Source of the DNA: Chloranthus sessilifolius
Lineage: Eukaryota > Streptophyta > Magnoliopsida > Chloranthales > Chloranthaceae
Direction of reading: 5' to 3'
Assembly: GCA_021018995.1 (NCBI GenBank)
Contig: CM037586.1
Span: forward strand, 10,940,247 to 11,004,246
DNA: 64,000 nucleotides
Positions 21,289 to 32,944 of this stretch are shown piece after piece. A program made the translations under genes and the position numbers. Each line of letters opens with the position of its first letter. Position 1 is the stretch's first letter. Below the pieces are notes generated by a model. The model was not told the DNA's origin. It ran no database searches and saw nothing but the letters and a program-made list of their open reading frames with translations.

Positions 21289-21712
21289 GCCAAATCGATT
21301 AATCAAAATCGAGATTTGATTAATCGATTTTGGTCTAGAAGTTGAAAAGTCAGGGATGCCCGATTTCGATTAATCGATTTGGAAATCGATTAATCGATTT
21401 AGAAATCGACTAATCGACTGGGTACCTCCAGTGGCTGGAGAAACAAGACCTGGAGAAATCGACTAATCGAGTTGGGAAATCGATTAATCGATTTTAGATT
21501 TCGATTAATCGATTTGGGTTCGACTAATCGATTCCGGACTTTCGACTACTCGATTCTAGAATTGATTTAACCATTCTAGGAAATTTGATTAATTGATTTG
21601 GGATTGATTAATCAATTTTGGATTTCGATTAATCGATTTTGGGAATCGATTAATCGATTTGGGGTTCGATTAATCGATTTTAGAAATCGATTAATCGACT
21701 TTGGCAGTTTCA
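21289..21712. repeat. TCGATTAATCGAT palindrome array in the solo LTR
   Basis: About 17 copies of TCGATTAATCGA or one- to two-base variants (TCGACTAATCGA, TTGATTAATTGA), mostly 19-22 bp apart. It lies about 590-1015 bp from the LTR start, the same depth as in the intact Tekay-1 LTRs. Several copies have decayed by C-to-T and G-to-A changes. Confidence 0.93.
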
Positions 21713-22765
21713 CTTGACTTTCTAATTTGACCTTGAGGTTCATGGAGGGTCAAGGACCTTCTCTATTACATCTTTAGTGATGTGTTGTATGTGTTATGAT
21801 GTACCATAGGTGGTACGTGCGAATGCAAGCATAAGGAGCCGCGTGGGACCTTGATGCTTGGACTTTCTAAGACCTGAGGTAAGGAATACCTTGAACATAT
21901 ACTTTAATTGCAAGAGCATGTATGTAGTGATATAGAACTCAAATTGAAAATATTTTAACTGTGTAAATCTTTGTGAAAAGGGTGCGTGTGTGACACCAAG
22001 AAAGTGATAAAGGCATCTGCGTGATGCGAGTAATCGAGACCAAGTAATCAAATGAGAATGAGACATCCCCAGGGGATGAGAAAGTGATGAAGGCATCAGT
22101 GTGATGCGAGTAAATTAGACATCCTAGGGATATAAATAAGATTGAATAACTACTGTTAAGGCTTAACTGATATAAGATAACACATTTATATGGTGAAGAA
22201 CAATATGTAAAGCACATGTTATTTTTGTTATTTGAGGTTTGATTAGGATACCCCACCGACGTGGCGGGATACCCATGACTGACTCGGCAGGATATCCGTG
22301 ACCGGTATGGCGACCAATCCGTATACCAGTGCGGAGGTCTATCCGTACACAGTAAGCACATCCCAGGGATGTTGAGATGAGATTTAATCCCGCCGCCTAT
22401 TGAGAAAGGGGTTTGGGTCATATTCCCAGGGAATACCTTATAACAACTGTCTATTTAGACGACGATTGAGGGTATCCCATCGGAGTTCGATGCTATATTG
22501 CTTGGGGATTACTTAAGTTGAAGATTTAAGTTTTGCTTTAGGCCTATTCAGTGTCATTCATGATAAATCAACAGTAAAGTAAAACATGTAAACTACCAGT
22601 AAACTTGAATGCAAATTGCCATCTTTTAATCTGTTTTCGAGCAAATACATAGACATATCATGCTTTGAATATCATGAAATATATGTGAGATTTTGACTTA
22701 TATGTTTATCGTGTTGTTCCCTATTGAGCTAGGATGTAGCTCACCTTTTAGACTATACGTCGTAG

Positions 22766-22869
22766 GTCCATTATTAGCGGCGGCCGAGGCTTCGGGAGAC
22801 GTAGATCCGGGTGATTCGGATTACGTGCCTGGGGACGAGTTGGAGCCTCCTCCTGAGGACTTCTTCTAG
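22766..22869 (+). other. Acidic exon-like segment inside solo LTR
   Basis: The acceptor-like CGTCGTAG/GT is followed by codons for PLLAAAEASGDVDPGDSD, then DELEPPPEDFF and TAG. The frame is open and G+C-rich, unlike the flanking LTR. Equivalent to 12220-12323 and 36005-36099. Confidence 0.5.
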
Positions 22870-23329
22870 GAGACTCTGCTGTGTACTTTGATAGAGAGTC
22901 AGTTTTGAGAGCAGATTGTACGGCTTGGTATGTCAAGCCTTTATGTTGATAAACAATGTAATTAGATAGATATAATTCTTTTGGGCAAACCATCTGGGGT
23001 GATCTGTTTATCACCGATGGTTCGGATTGGTTTTCTGTTCATGCAGTGGCATGAAAGTAGAACTGTCTTTTGTATGTGCCAGATGGGCATATTGATTTCT
23101 TTTCCGCTTATGCAGTTATTTGCTTATCTCTTTATTATTGCTTATTATACTAATGTTCTATACATATCCATGGGACACGATATTGAGGATCGTGCTGATG
23201 GCACGGGTTTCGAGGTGCTGAAATTCGGGCTGTCACAGGACAAGATAGAGTTATGAGTTCGTGAAATTTATTGACTTGTTAATTAAGTTTACAATCTACT
23301 AATGAAGATGCTAGTTATAAATTGTCAAA

Positions 23330-23640
23330 AAAATATGGCAATCAAACAACCAAACAAAACAACCAAAACACAAATACAAGATTTACGTGGTTCGGTAATT
23401 TGGCTATGTCCACAAGTGATGCTGGCTCTTTTCATTAATATGTGAAAATTACGGATACAAATCTCTTAAATCACACCTCACTCAATGCAGAAATTGAGTT
23501 TCCTTCAATATAACTCTAATCTAGATATAGAGTTTATATATAATATAAATATAATCGCCCAATATAAAATATGACAAAAATACCCGCGCAACTATGGCTG
23601 GGTATACAACCCAACTTATTGATCAGTACTGTCAACAGAA
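23330..23640. repeat. Probable LTR or repeat fragment with TTTACGTGGTTCGG motif
   Basis: The ACGTGGTTCGG...CTATGTCCAC pattern near 23382-23415 is common in plant dispersed repeats, often copia-type LTRs. No ends or ORFs are defined. Confidence 0.3.
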
Positions 23641-24013
23641 TAAAAGGCACAATCTCAACATAAATTATTGAATAAATGTTGTTTTAAAACTTTTGATCCA
23701 CGTCAATGGCTCAATCCATGTGTGTGTGACATGGTGTCTTTCCACCTCAGGCACACTCACTATAGAGGGAAGATTTTGAAAAAATCTACTATTACGCAGT
23801 TTCAGCTTTGTAGCCCATTCACTCATCACTCATATGTAAGGCCGCAACAGATCGGGTTTTGGTTGACTCGATCTGATCCGATGAGGTTCTATGCCCAACA
23901 CGCACCTAAGCATGAACCTGATCTATTTATTAAACTGGTCAGGAAATCCATCCCAACCAGCTGACCTACGACTCAAGCTTTTAGATCAAAACTTGATTGG
24001 TCGAGCCAACTGT
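23641..24013. other. Intergenic stretch, nothing recognised
   Basis: A degenerate GATCTGATCCGA/CCGATC region resembling divergent plant quasi-repeats lies near 23840-23960. No gene is supported. Confidence 0.35.
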
Positions 24014-24200
24014 CTTTTTTTTTTTTTTTTGATAACAGAGTATCTGGGTCTCATAGAGCACCCGACTAAGTCCCTGGGTACATCCAACACTCGTACATCA
24101 TACATACCAGGTAAGTAGGGATAAATTCTTGCGGGTAGCCAGCAAAGGAGTGGCATTTGAACTCAGGAGCTCTGCTTCTTGAGGCATAGTTGGTCAACCT
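24014..24200 (-). mobile_element. SINE-like element (poly-T at left end)
   Basis: A T17-18 run at 24014-24031 (complement of a poly(A) tail) is followed by a body shared with 18975-19095. Near 24150-24195 is a tRNA-like region (GGCATTTGAACTCAGG resembles a complemented B box; GTTGACCAACTATGCC on minus resembles an A box). This fits an old minus-strand SINE. Confidence 0.45.
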
Positions 24201-24877
24201 TCTTGTCGAGATGGATAAATGAAAAAGGAATTTGAGAAGGCATTCAGCAGTGTACATCACCAGCCAACCTTAGTCTGTGTAATAGTAACCAAATTCAGAT
24301 TAGGCAATCATTAGGTGGGATGTCAATGTAGTTTAATTTAGATAGATTCGGCAGAAAATATTCGAAAAAAATCAATGCAAAGTCAATTCTGTAAGGGTCT
24401 CAATGCCCAATTAGAGGATGGAGATCATTTTTCGTTCCACTCCTCAATCTAATGGATCTTGAAACTATGGGCATACCAAAAGACAATCAGATTTTGATTT
24501 CATATATGTTGATGTTGGATATTTAAAAGTTTTAAAACTTATGCCTTTTCCAAAGAGGTGTGCCTTTTCAAAGTTATTTTTTCAAAAGAAGTGTCTTTCC
24601 AAAGTGATGCGTCTCTTCCGAAGGGATGCCTGTTGCACCTTTTGATTGGAAAATGGTGCATTAACACACCACTTGATTTTCAATTTAAGGAATCTAGAAT
24701 CATTATTTTCTCACTATATTTGAGTCTCCCTTCTCTCTGGTTCTTTCTTTTAAGGTCTTGATCAGAACGTTCTTGCAATATTTAGTGTTTGAACAACGTG
24801 AATAAATTCACCAAATCCTTCAAAGGAATACATAGTCGGTTCATTGTATCCTGGAATCAATTTGCTAGTAAATTTTT
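24201..24877. other. Intergenic stretch, nothing recognised
   Basis: A short cluster of AAAG.G.TG.CT imperfect repeats occurs at 24545-24640. No gene or element end is supported. Confidence 0.45.
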
Positions 24878-25987
24878 TGTGTACACCCAAAGTTAGCCCA
24901 AGGCTCGATTGACACATACTTCGAGAGCGACGTACTTTCAAGCTTCCGAAAGCACCTCCCGAACCCTTAGAAGTTAACCCAAACCTTTAAAAACCCCAAC
25001 TAGACCCATAGAACCCATACTGGACCTAACCTAGGCCACAAGTTTGCCCATGGAGGCTCGAGTCCCCAAAAGATTGTATTTCACAGATTCATGATATTCT
25101 GCGCCCCTCGAACTTCATATGGTAATAACTTTTGATAGAAAACCCCGATTGACAATTATAATATATCCTTTCGAGGTAGCTCAAGCCAACGCATCCATTG
25201 GGCATGAGTTAAAATAAAAAATAAAAAAAAATATTTTTTTACACTGAATCGGGCTCCAGCGTGGGCCCTCACTTCTCAAGTTGAAAAAATCTATTTCTTT
25301 TAAAAATGGTTGATTTAAAATTTGGGGGTTCGACTTGTGGACCTTCCCGGAGTTTGGGGTTTGTTTCTTTAGGAGCCATATGCACCTTTAGACCCTAGAA
25401 TTTACCCTTTTACCATTTAAGTCATCACCCTAACATCCACCATTAAAACCCAACTCCCTCTTCTCCAAGCCCTTAAAAACCCAAAAAACCTTAGATCCCA
25501 ACATTACCTAATTCTTAACCTCCATTTGGGCCTTAATAGCTTCCCTAATCCCCTCCAACTCTATAAATAGAGACCTCACCCCTCACATTTGCTAGATCGG
25601 AAAAGTCTTTAAGAGAAAGCTCTAGATTTTTACCCCCTCACCTTGGTCATTCCTAATCTTCTAGATTAAACCTTTAGCTCCCATCCATCCCATACTATTA
25701 TACCCTTATTTCCATCATTCCCAAGCCTTGAAACCTCTTCCAACCCTCTCATACCATCATTTCCAATCCTTTACTTTCAAATCATAACAAGTTAGGAACC
25801 ATCCCCACCCTTTTGTGCTAATCGGAAGCTCACCAAACCTTACATCCACATGAAGATGTAACAACGGTGTTACAAGGGCTTAAGAGCTTCATCTCTCTCC
25901 TCTATTCCTATACCTTCTTTTTTCTTTTCCTCTATCCTAAGATTTGGGAGGTTACACCACCAAAATTTTTGTGTTTGTAGAGAGCCC
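24878..25987 (+). repeat. Tat-type LTR copy 1, left part (split by the LARD)
   Basis: It opens TGTGTACACCCAAAGTTAG and is collinear with the LTRs at 32945 and 62268 (shared ACCCTTAGAA, TTGGGGTTTG, CTCTATAAATAGAG and GTGC.ACAAGGGC.T.AGAGCT blocks). It breaks at GTAGAGAGCCC, where the LARD begins. The continuation is at 32703-32944. Confidence 0.8.
25561..25570 (+). promoter_or_regulatory. LTR promoter TATA box (Tat-type LTR 1)
   Basis: CTATAAATAG sits at the same place in LTR copy 2 (33711-33720). LTR copy 3 has a degraded CTATAACTAA near 63039. Confidence 0.65.
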
Positions 25988-27585
25988 TGATGAGTAGTGA
26001 AATATAATGAGATTTCACCCCTAAAAGACCTACATTTAGTCACTCGATGAAAGCTATTTAATATGTATTATATAGTTTTAGTGATTTACATGTTTGAAGA
26101 TAAGTTGAACATTAAATAGCCAAAAAGTTTAGAAAATAACGTCAAATTCGTGCTACCTTGGAACATCCAAAACTTATCCCGACTTGAAGCTTAATTTTGA
26201 CCTTTAAAACATTGGATTTACGAAATAGCTAAAACACCGAAGTTGTAGAGCTCGTCGTCTTCTTTCCAACGCTGCAAGAATCGTCTCCATCTAACTTTGG
26301 GATAAAAAGGTATAACCAAAATATTGAGGCTGTGTCTATTGAAGAGTTGGGCCGAGTTTCACAAAAGTCTGGGAAGGTCGATCAATCGACAATCACACCG
26401 AATCTTATATTTTTAAAGCTCAAAATTGGAGGAAAAAGTTAGGTTTTGAAATTAGACCATATTTAAGAAAAAATTAGAGTTAGGGTCGAGGAGTCTCTCC
26501 CTTTGGGAGCCTTTTATTTTCCTTAGCATTGTTCTTTCCATTTACTGGTTTTAGGTCCTAGATTAGTTTATTTTCTGTATTCAAGAAAGGATTGTACGCA
26601 TTGGATTAAAGCTTTGGTGGATTTTTGTGGATTATTTCTTATGGTATTTTAACGTCATTTTCAATTTCTGTATTTATTGAGTTATTCATTTCAATTATGT
26701 GTGGCTAGTTTCATTAGGGATGGGGATCTAATGAACCCCATCCGAGGGAGTCATTTATATTAATACAAATCTATGATTGAGATGTCAGATGCTTTTAAAG
26801 GCCCTAATGTTGTTATTAAAAATGGTGAAATCTGATTTTAATATGAGATCTAGGAGCTAATCATGCCCTATGATTATATATCTGTAATAATGATTTTATC
26901 CTAATTATTATCCATCTCGGGGTGAAGTTTTACTGCCATCTGAGGTGTGAGTGTTAATCACATACTCATGGAGTGTTAATCATACATCTCCTTGATCTCG
27001 GATTGATAGTGTGACTTTATCCCAGTGGTGAGTTCCAATCACTATCTGAGGTGTGGGTGTTAATCACACACTCATAGGGTGTTAATCATACATCTCCTTG
27101 ATCTTAGATCGTACTTTAGAAATTACTTAGAGATTGGGTTCTGAGTATTGTCCGAGGTGTGAGTGTTAATCATACACTCATGAGATATTAATCATACATC
27201 TCTGTCATCTCAGATCTATACTTTAAAACTCACGTGTGTTTGGGGCGGTGCTTCTTTTTAGAAATCTATTAAAGATCTCACATCTCAATCCACAGATCTG
27301 TATTACATAAATGATAAACCTACGATGGGAGGATTTAGTATCTCAATCCTTACCTTTTATAATCTGTTTAAATTTCAATTAGTGGTTAGTGCTGATCTCA
27401 TTTTCCAAGTTCTTAAGTTTTTAATTTAGAAAATACTGTGATAGATCTGTGAAAATTCTTTTGGTTAATTGCTATTTTTGATTTAAAATTTTCTAACCAA
27501 TCCTCATGGGAACGATCTCGTACTCTGCACTCACTGACTACATCACGATTCGTACACTTGCGAGTATAACTTAATTTTTACAATA
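25988..27585 (+). repeat. 5' LTR of the LARD-like element
   Basis: It starts TGATGAGTAGTGAAATATAA and is matched by 32183-32697. It ends with TTTTTACAATA next to the primer site. A single TCGATCAATCGA palindrome lies near 26375. Between 26930 and 27220 a unit of about 90-100 bp with GTGTTAATCA.ACTCATG and CATCTCCTTGATCTC repeats three times. Confidence 0.85.
26930..27220. repeat. Tandem repeat in LARD 5' LTR
   Basis: Three imperfect units share GAGGTGTGAGTGTTAATCA, ACTCATG and ATACATCTCCTTGATCT. They are absent from the deleted 3' LTR. Confidence 0.75.
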
Positions 27586-27591
27586 AGTTTT

Positions 27592-27611
27592 TGGCGCCGC
27601 TGCCAGAGATT
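27592..27611 (+). other. Primer binding site of Athila/Tat type
   Basis: TGGCGCCGCTGCCAGAGATT follows the 5' LTR. It resembles the TGGCGCCGTTGCC primer site known from Athila-type elements (tRNA-Asp). Confidence 0.75.
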
Positions 27612-27726
27612 GGGCGTAGAAAATTTTAAATTTTTACGAAATAGAAAATTAATTTTAAAAATTTCTATAGATTTAAATCAGTATTTTGATTAGATCTGAA
27701 AAAAAAAAAGTGAAAACTTTTGAGTA

Positions 27727-28842
27727 TCGATCGATCGACCTAAACCCTCGATCAATCGAACCAAAAAAAAAAAAAAAAAGAAAAATTTTGAGGTCGATTA
27801 ATCGAGCAAACCACTCGATCAATCGACCCAAAAAAAAAAAAAATTGGAAAATCTCTCCACCAACCATAATCTTCGGGCTTTTAGAATTTCAAAATACAAA
27901 ATTTTTGAATTTCTAAATTCGAAATAAAAAAATAATTTTGAAAAAAATTAAAAAATTGAAATTTTACATTTTGAAATTTGAATTTTTAAATTCGAAATTT
28001 TAATTTTTAAATTTTAACTTTTGAAAATTGAATTGTTTGGAATTTTGGATTCGGAGGATTTATTTCTTCTTTTTAGGATTTTTTAGGATTTCTAGTGTAG
28101 GATCTTTGAGATTTTTTTTTTAGGATCTCTAGTTTATTGCCTTTTAGGATTTGTATAATTTTTAGGATTTGAATTTAAAATTTGAATCTGAATTTAAATT
28201 TAAATTTTAAATTTTGAATTTGAATTTAACTTTAGAATTTGAATTTATATTTTGAATTTTGAATATGAATCTGAATTTGAATTTAAATTTTGAATTTTGA
28301 ATTCGAATTTCTGCAAAAATAAAATAAAATTCCAATTTGATTTTAAAATTTTAAAATTTGAAATAGAATTAAAAAAAAATAATTGAAAGTTGAAATTTAA
28401 ATATTCAATATTTAGATTTGAGATTCGAATTTAAAAAAAAAAAAAAGTTTTGATTAATCGACATGTGTTGTCGATCAATCGATTTTGAAAAAATAAAATT
28501 CAAAATTAAATAATTCAAAGTTTCAAAATTTTAAAATTTTAAAATTCTATTTTTTCGATTGATCGAATGAACCATTCGATCAATTGAATCTAAAAAAAAA
28601 AAAAGTTCGATCAATCGACATGTGTTGTCGATCAATCGATTTTGAAAATAAATAAATAAATATTTTAAAATTCAAAAAAAAAAAAAAAAAGGTTCGATCA
28701 ATCAACGTGTGTTGTCGATCAATCGATTTTGAAAAAAATAAAAAATAAATAAAAATAAAATTTCAAAATTAAATAATTCAAATTTTCGAAAATTCAAAAT
28801 TCAAAATTTTCGATTAATCGAGTGAAATATTCGATTAATCGA
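27727..28842. repeat. Seven dyads of 12-bp palindromes, each pair spaced 21 bp, in LARD leader
   Basis: Pair starts are 27727/27748, 27794/27815, 28450/28471, 28555/28576, 28607/28628, 28694/28715 and 28810/28831, all 21 bp apart. Cores are TCGATCAATCGA, TCGATTAATCGA or TCGATCGATCGA with few changes. The 9-bp spacers differ (for example CCTAAACCC, CATGTGTTG, GTGAAATAT). Between pairs lies A/T-rich sequence with poly(A) runs. Confidence 0.95.
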
Positions 28843-28959
28843 ATCTAAAATAAAATAAAATTGGTGTTATTGGTGAAATCATGTCAATGCATGGATTCAA
28901 TTAAGAATCATGTGTTATTTGTGAAAATTCGATGCACATTATATCTATGTGTCCCTTGA

Positions 28960-29723
28960 ACAACTCAAATTATTACTCAGAAGAAGTTCAGCCAAATCTT
29001 ATTTAGAACACTCATGACTGGCGGAGTCAATCTAATGACATGTGGGGGTTTAATCAACCTCAAATGTGTGATATGATGCCTTACTCTGATCAAAGTTACT
29101 GACAGAGTCAACCCAATGACATGTGTGGGTTTAATCAACCGCCAATTTATGATATAATGCCTAACGATGATCAAAGTTCTTATCTCAACAACTTTCCTTA
29201 TGACTTTTCACAGCAAACTCAATACTGTCAAGATATAGAACCATATAAATCAGTCCAAAATTCTTCTTACTCCTTAGAATATTTAAACGGTTTGGTGCAC
29301 ACCAACACTCAAAGAATTTCTAGGATACAATCTCAAGTTAGTCAGATGATCGAGTACTTATAAATGAAAGTTGAAATAGAGGAGTCCCTCATTGATATCG
29401 ATTGAAATGAAGAACATCTTCAAGAGGACTCATCTGATTTCGTTCAAAAATATGAGGAGGACCAATTGGTTACTATACTTGAGAATGGCATAACAAACGT
29501 TGAGGTAGTGCAAGTGCAAGGAGAAGAGGAAATGAAAGGGAACGATACTTATGTCGAGGAGGGAATTGAGAATCAAATTGAGTCGAGAGAGGTAAAAATT
29601 GATACCCTTACAGCACTTGATAAGGGAGACATAACCTTTTCCGATGAGTGTGAATTCGGTTTAAGGAAGAAAGAGGAATTTCAAATCTGTTGTCTGTTCA
29701 TTGAATACATAAATAATCAATAG
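28960..29723 (+). pseudogene. Gag-like remnant of the LARD
   Basis: Two adjacent 80-85-bp repeats (29015-29100 and 29102-29187) encode SNDMWGFNQP- and NDMCGFNQPP-type peptides ending in DQSSY-like residues. An open stretch ends SRIQSQVSQMIEYL at 29363. A second stretch (29466-29723) is acidic, with VQGEEEMKGNDTYVEEG. No zinc knuckle, protease or RT follows. Such peptides occur in gag-like ORFs of non-autonomous Tat/Athila derivatives; the assignment is by pattern only. Confidence 0.45.
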
Positions 29724-32170
29724 AATGTCAAAAAAAGATTAATGAGTTTGAATCTAGAGTGCGATTTTGAAAATATCAAGTACAGGGTAGAGATTGGAAG
29801 GGTAGAGATGGACCATAATAATGAAACTTGGACACATCTGGGGGTGTAACTAAGTCCTTGATAAGAGCAATGCTGGGACGATTAAATAAATCACTGATCC
29901 TGCTTAGAAAATTTTTCATGAAGATTTGGGATCCTGGTGAACTCAGAATGAATTTACACATTGTAGATTAATTTCACAATTTTTCTTTCAAAAAAAAAAT
30001 AATAATAATAATAAAAAATAAAAAATAAAAAATAAAAATAAAAAATAATACAATTTAAAAAAAAAAATGCTTAGATACATTCGTTTTTATGATTGATTAT
30101 GATTTTGATAGTGTTATTCGAGTAAGCATTTTATTAGTTTTGATAATCTCCTCACTATTGTTGATATTTTTTTTTCGTGTGGTGAGGATGCTTGGATATA
30201 CTGATATATTTTCATGCAGGTTTTGGGGAGAATTTTTTTTACCTCTCCCCTTTTCATATGCTATCGCGTGCCTCAAATCATTACTCTAAGTATGTTTTTC
30301 CACTTTAATCTAATATTTTATTTATTATCAACAATGAGGATATTGTTTTGTTTAGGTTTGGGGGTGTAGTTTGTGTGATTTTATTATTTTGATACCCCTA
30401 AAGTCATTAAAAAAAAAAAAAAAAAACTTTGAAACAGTGATGCATGTTATTTTGTGATTGTTTTCAAACTTTAATTGATGATGCATGTGAATTTAATTTT
30501 GAAAATAGCGATGTCATATTTTGATTGCTTCTATCTAGGATGATGAAATTTAATGTGATAATTTGAGGATAGTCCTGAAATTCATGCCTAGACATTTTGT
30601 GCACGTATACCATGCTTAAGATTCAGAAACCGAGGAACTACTTTGAACTTTGAATCCTAGGTTCTTAGTGGAGACTAAACTTGGTGAGCTTTAAAGCTAA
30701 TTTCCTGTCCTTGATGAGAGTTCACATAAACTCGGAGTTGACTTTGAATACGAATTATTCTTGCATAATCTCATACATTTTATTTTGACTTGTGACTTTG
30801 CATGACATTAAATTCATATCATTGTGCTAGAATGCATCATGTGTTTGCTCAAGACAAATAGGCAAAGTTACCATTTTTTAAGGACATGATTGAAGACCAT
30901 CTTTGGCTCGTTTGTGCTTAAAATGCCCCATCTCATATAAATTTAACCTTCTAGTACCCCTTTGAGCCTATTGAAAAATTTGTCTTTATACATTCTTTGA
31001 TAAGCCACGTTAACCTTTAACCCTTCACAATTTCTAAAAATTCAGCTTTACCCTTCTTATTTTTGAAAAATTAGGAATAAGGGATGAGAATGAACAAAAA
31101 GAGAGTAAGTGGAGAGATATCGTGTTGTGGTGTTTACTAAGAGTGTATGATAGAAATATTAAAAGAAAAGGAGAAATTTGAAAAAGAATGAAAAATATGA
31201 GGTGCTTCAAGAAAATGAAATTCAAAAGAAGAAAAATGAGTCAGAAAAGAAAAGAAAGTTGAGAAAATAGAAAAATATTGAGAAAAATAGTGAGAGATTA
31301 GAAAAGAAAAAGAAGAGAAATAGAAAAATCAAAAGTTAGTTTCTTTTCAATTTTTTCAAAAATTTTGAATCCCAACTTCCCTCTCTTTCTTACCCTTATC
31401 GGAGCTCCATTACAACCCTATAAAAGACATTTACGATCCGATCTTGTATTGGTAACTGTTTTGTGGAGAGTAAATATGTGATACCTATGACACTTGATAT
31501 GACATGCATAGGATATACAAGTATTTTTCTATGAGATTTCCTTTTATTCATTGATTATGTCGCGTTTCTTCTATCATGTGAGACATTTTTGTTTGCTTTG
31601 TATTGATCTCTCACATGTGATCGAAAATGAACCCATCATCGAAGCGATCCTATTTCGAGAGTATACCTAAAGTGAGGATTGAGTCGAGACATGAGATCTA
31701 ATAATTTACTGTTATAATTGGTTCCGGGATGGATGAATCTTGGTTTAGGTATGCAGACACTTCACGTGTATGCATGAATGGATGAGTTATCTAATGATTT
31801 GAGCATTAGACTAATTTGAATGGATATTAGTATGATTAGTATAACATTGTTATTTGAAATTGAGAATTTGCATGTTAAATTGATTAATGATTTTGAGTTT
31901 TGAAGTTAAAGATATATGAAAATCTTGTTTTGAAAACTCTATTTTATCGATGGTTTCAAAATTGTGTTGAAGTTTATGGGTAACTTCACTAAAGACCCTT
32001 AGGAGACAAAACTCCTCCACTAGGGATCACCTAGGGGTTTAAAGGCTTGTTGCATACGCTAAATGCAATCGTGCTCCCTACGAAAGTAGCATTCTTTACT
32101 TTTCTTAGATTGTTAGTTTATTTTTCAGTTTTATTTATCTTTTTCTTTGCTCGAGGACTAGCAAAGTGTA
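29724..32170. other. Non-coding 3' half of LARD internal region
   Basis: AT-rich with (AATA)n near 30000-30050 and purine-rich strands near 31075-31330. No coherent coding region was found. Confidence 0.6.
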
Positions 32171-32182
32171 GGTTTGGGGGTG
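32171..32182 (+). other. Polypurine tract of the LARD
   Basis: GGTTTGGGGGTG lies directly before the 3' LTR start TGATGAG. Confidence 0.75.
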
Positions 32183-32697
32183 TGATGAGTAGTGAAATAT
32201 GATGATATTTTACCCCTAAAAGACTTACATTTAGCTATCTGATGAAAGCTATTTAATATGTTTTATATGGTTTTAGTGATTTACAGGTTTGGAGATAAGT
32301 TGAACATTAAATAGCCCAAGAGTTTAGAAAATAGCGTCAAATTCTTGCTACCTTGGATCGTCCAGAACTTATCCTGACTTGAAGCTTAATTCTGACCTTT
32401 AAAACATTGGATTCATGAAATGACTAAAACACCAAAGTTGTAGAGCTTGTCATTTTCTTTCCAACGCTACATGAATCGCCTCAATCCAATTTTAGAATAA
32501 AAAGTTATGACCAAAATACTAAGGCTGTGTCTGTTGAAGAGTTGGACCGAGTTTCACAAAAATCTGGGAAGGTTGATCAATCAACACTCACACCGAATCT
32601 TTATGTTTTTAAAGTTCATGGGAATGATCTCGTACTCTGCACCTACTGACTACATCATGATTCGTGTACTTGCGAGTACAACTTAATTTTCACAACA
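32183..32697 (+). repeat. 3' LTR of the LARD with large internal deletion
   Basis: Its first about 420 bp match 25988-26410 and its last about 85 bp match 27500-27585. About 1.08 kb between them is missing, and the junction is near 32615. The TCGATCAATC palindrome is retained near 32575. Confidence 0.85.
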
Positions 32698-32944
32698 AGC
32701 TCTATAGGATCCGAGTGCCTTCAGGCAAGAGGAAGTGCCACACTTTTCTCCTCTCTATATATATATATACACACACACACAAACTTGGCCATAGTAGAGA
32801 CTGCTTAGGAGCAGGTCAATTGGATGCCTAACACCATCCCGATTGATAACCGAAGTCCTTACCTAGAGGTTGTGGCATTGACCAGTGATTCAGAGTCAAA
32901 TCTAGCACTTCGGTGCGCACGATATTGATTTTGGGTATCCTGAG
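32698..32944 (+). repeat. Tat-type LTR copy 1, right part
   Basis: After the AGCTC target duplication it resumes TATAGGATCCGAGTGCCTTC, matching LTR copies 2 and 3 just after their GGGCTCAA-like segment. It stops near 32944 about 130 bp short of the full LTR end; copy 2 starts at once. Confidence 0.75.

Larger units (their letters stand above)
20697..23237 (+). repeat. Solo LTR related to Tekay-1, with perfect GGACA target duplication
   Basis: It begins TGTAATATTCCAAAAATTTG and ends GGGCTGTCACA (2541 bp). GGACA precedes it (20692-20696) and follows it (23238-23242). Order and words match the Tekay-1 LTR: the opening ...GATCC.TGCCCGA.TGGTC, the palindrome array, the ACCATAGGTGGTACGT block, CCAGGGATG-type repeats, and the acidic exon-like segment. 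No gag-pol follows, so it is a solo LTR left by recombination between two LTRs. Confidence 0.95.
25988..32697 (+). mobile_element. Non-autonomous LARD-like LTR retroelement inserted in Tat-type LTR
   Basis: A 5' LTR (25988-27585), Athila-type primer site, long AT-rich leader, a short gag-like remnant, a polypurine tract (GGTTTGGGGGTG) and a 3' LTR (32183-32697) make a 6.7-kb unit without RT or integrase. The flanks are AGCCC (25983-25987) and AGCTC (32698-32702), a 5-bp duplication with one change. The GCTCGAGGACTAGCAAAG sequence just before the polypurine tract is a hallmark I know from such plant elements. Confidence 0.85.

Noticed and set aside
22748..23014. Minus-strand ORF in the solo LTR
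   Set aside because: It is the shadow of the plus-strand acidic exon-like segment and LTR end; no recognisable motif.
29776..31330. Several short ORFs in the LARD interior as genes
   Set aside because: AT-rich chance ORFs without motifs; the region is the non-coding 3' half of a non-autonomous element.
31075..31330. Purine-rich stretch as a polypurine tract
   Set aside because: It is not adjacent to any LTR start; the true tract is at 32171-32182.
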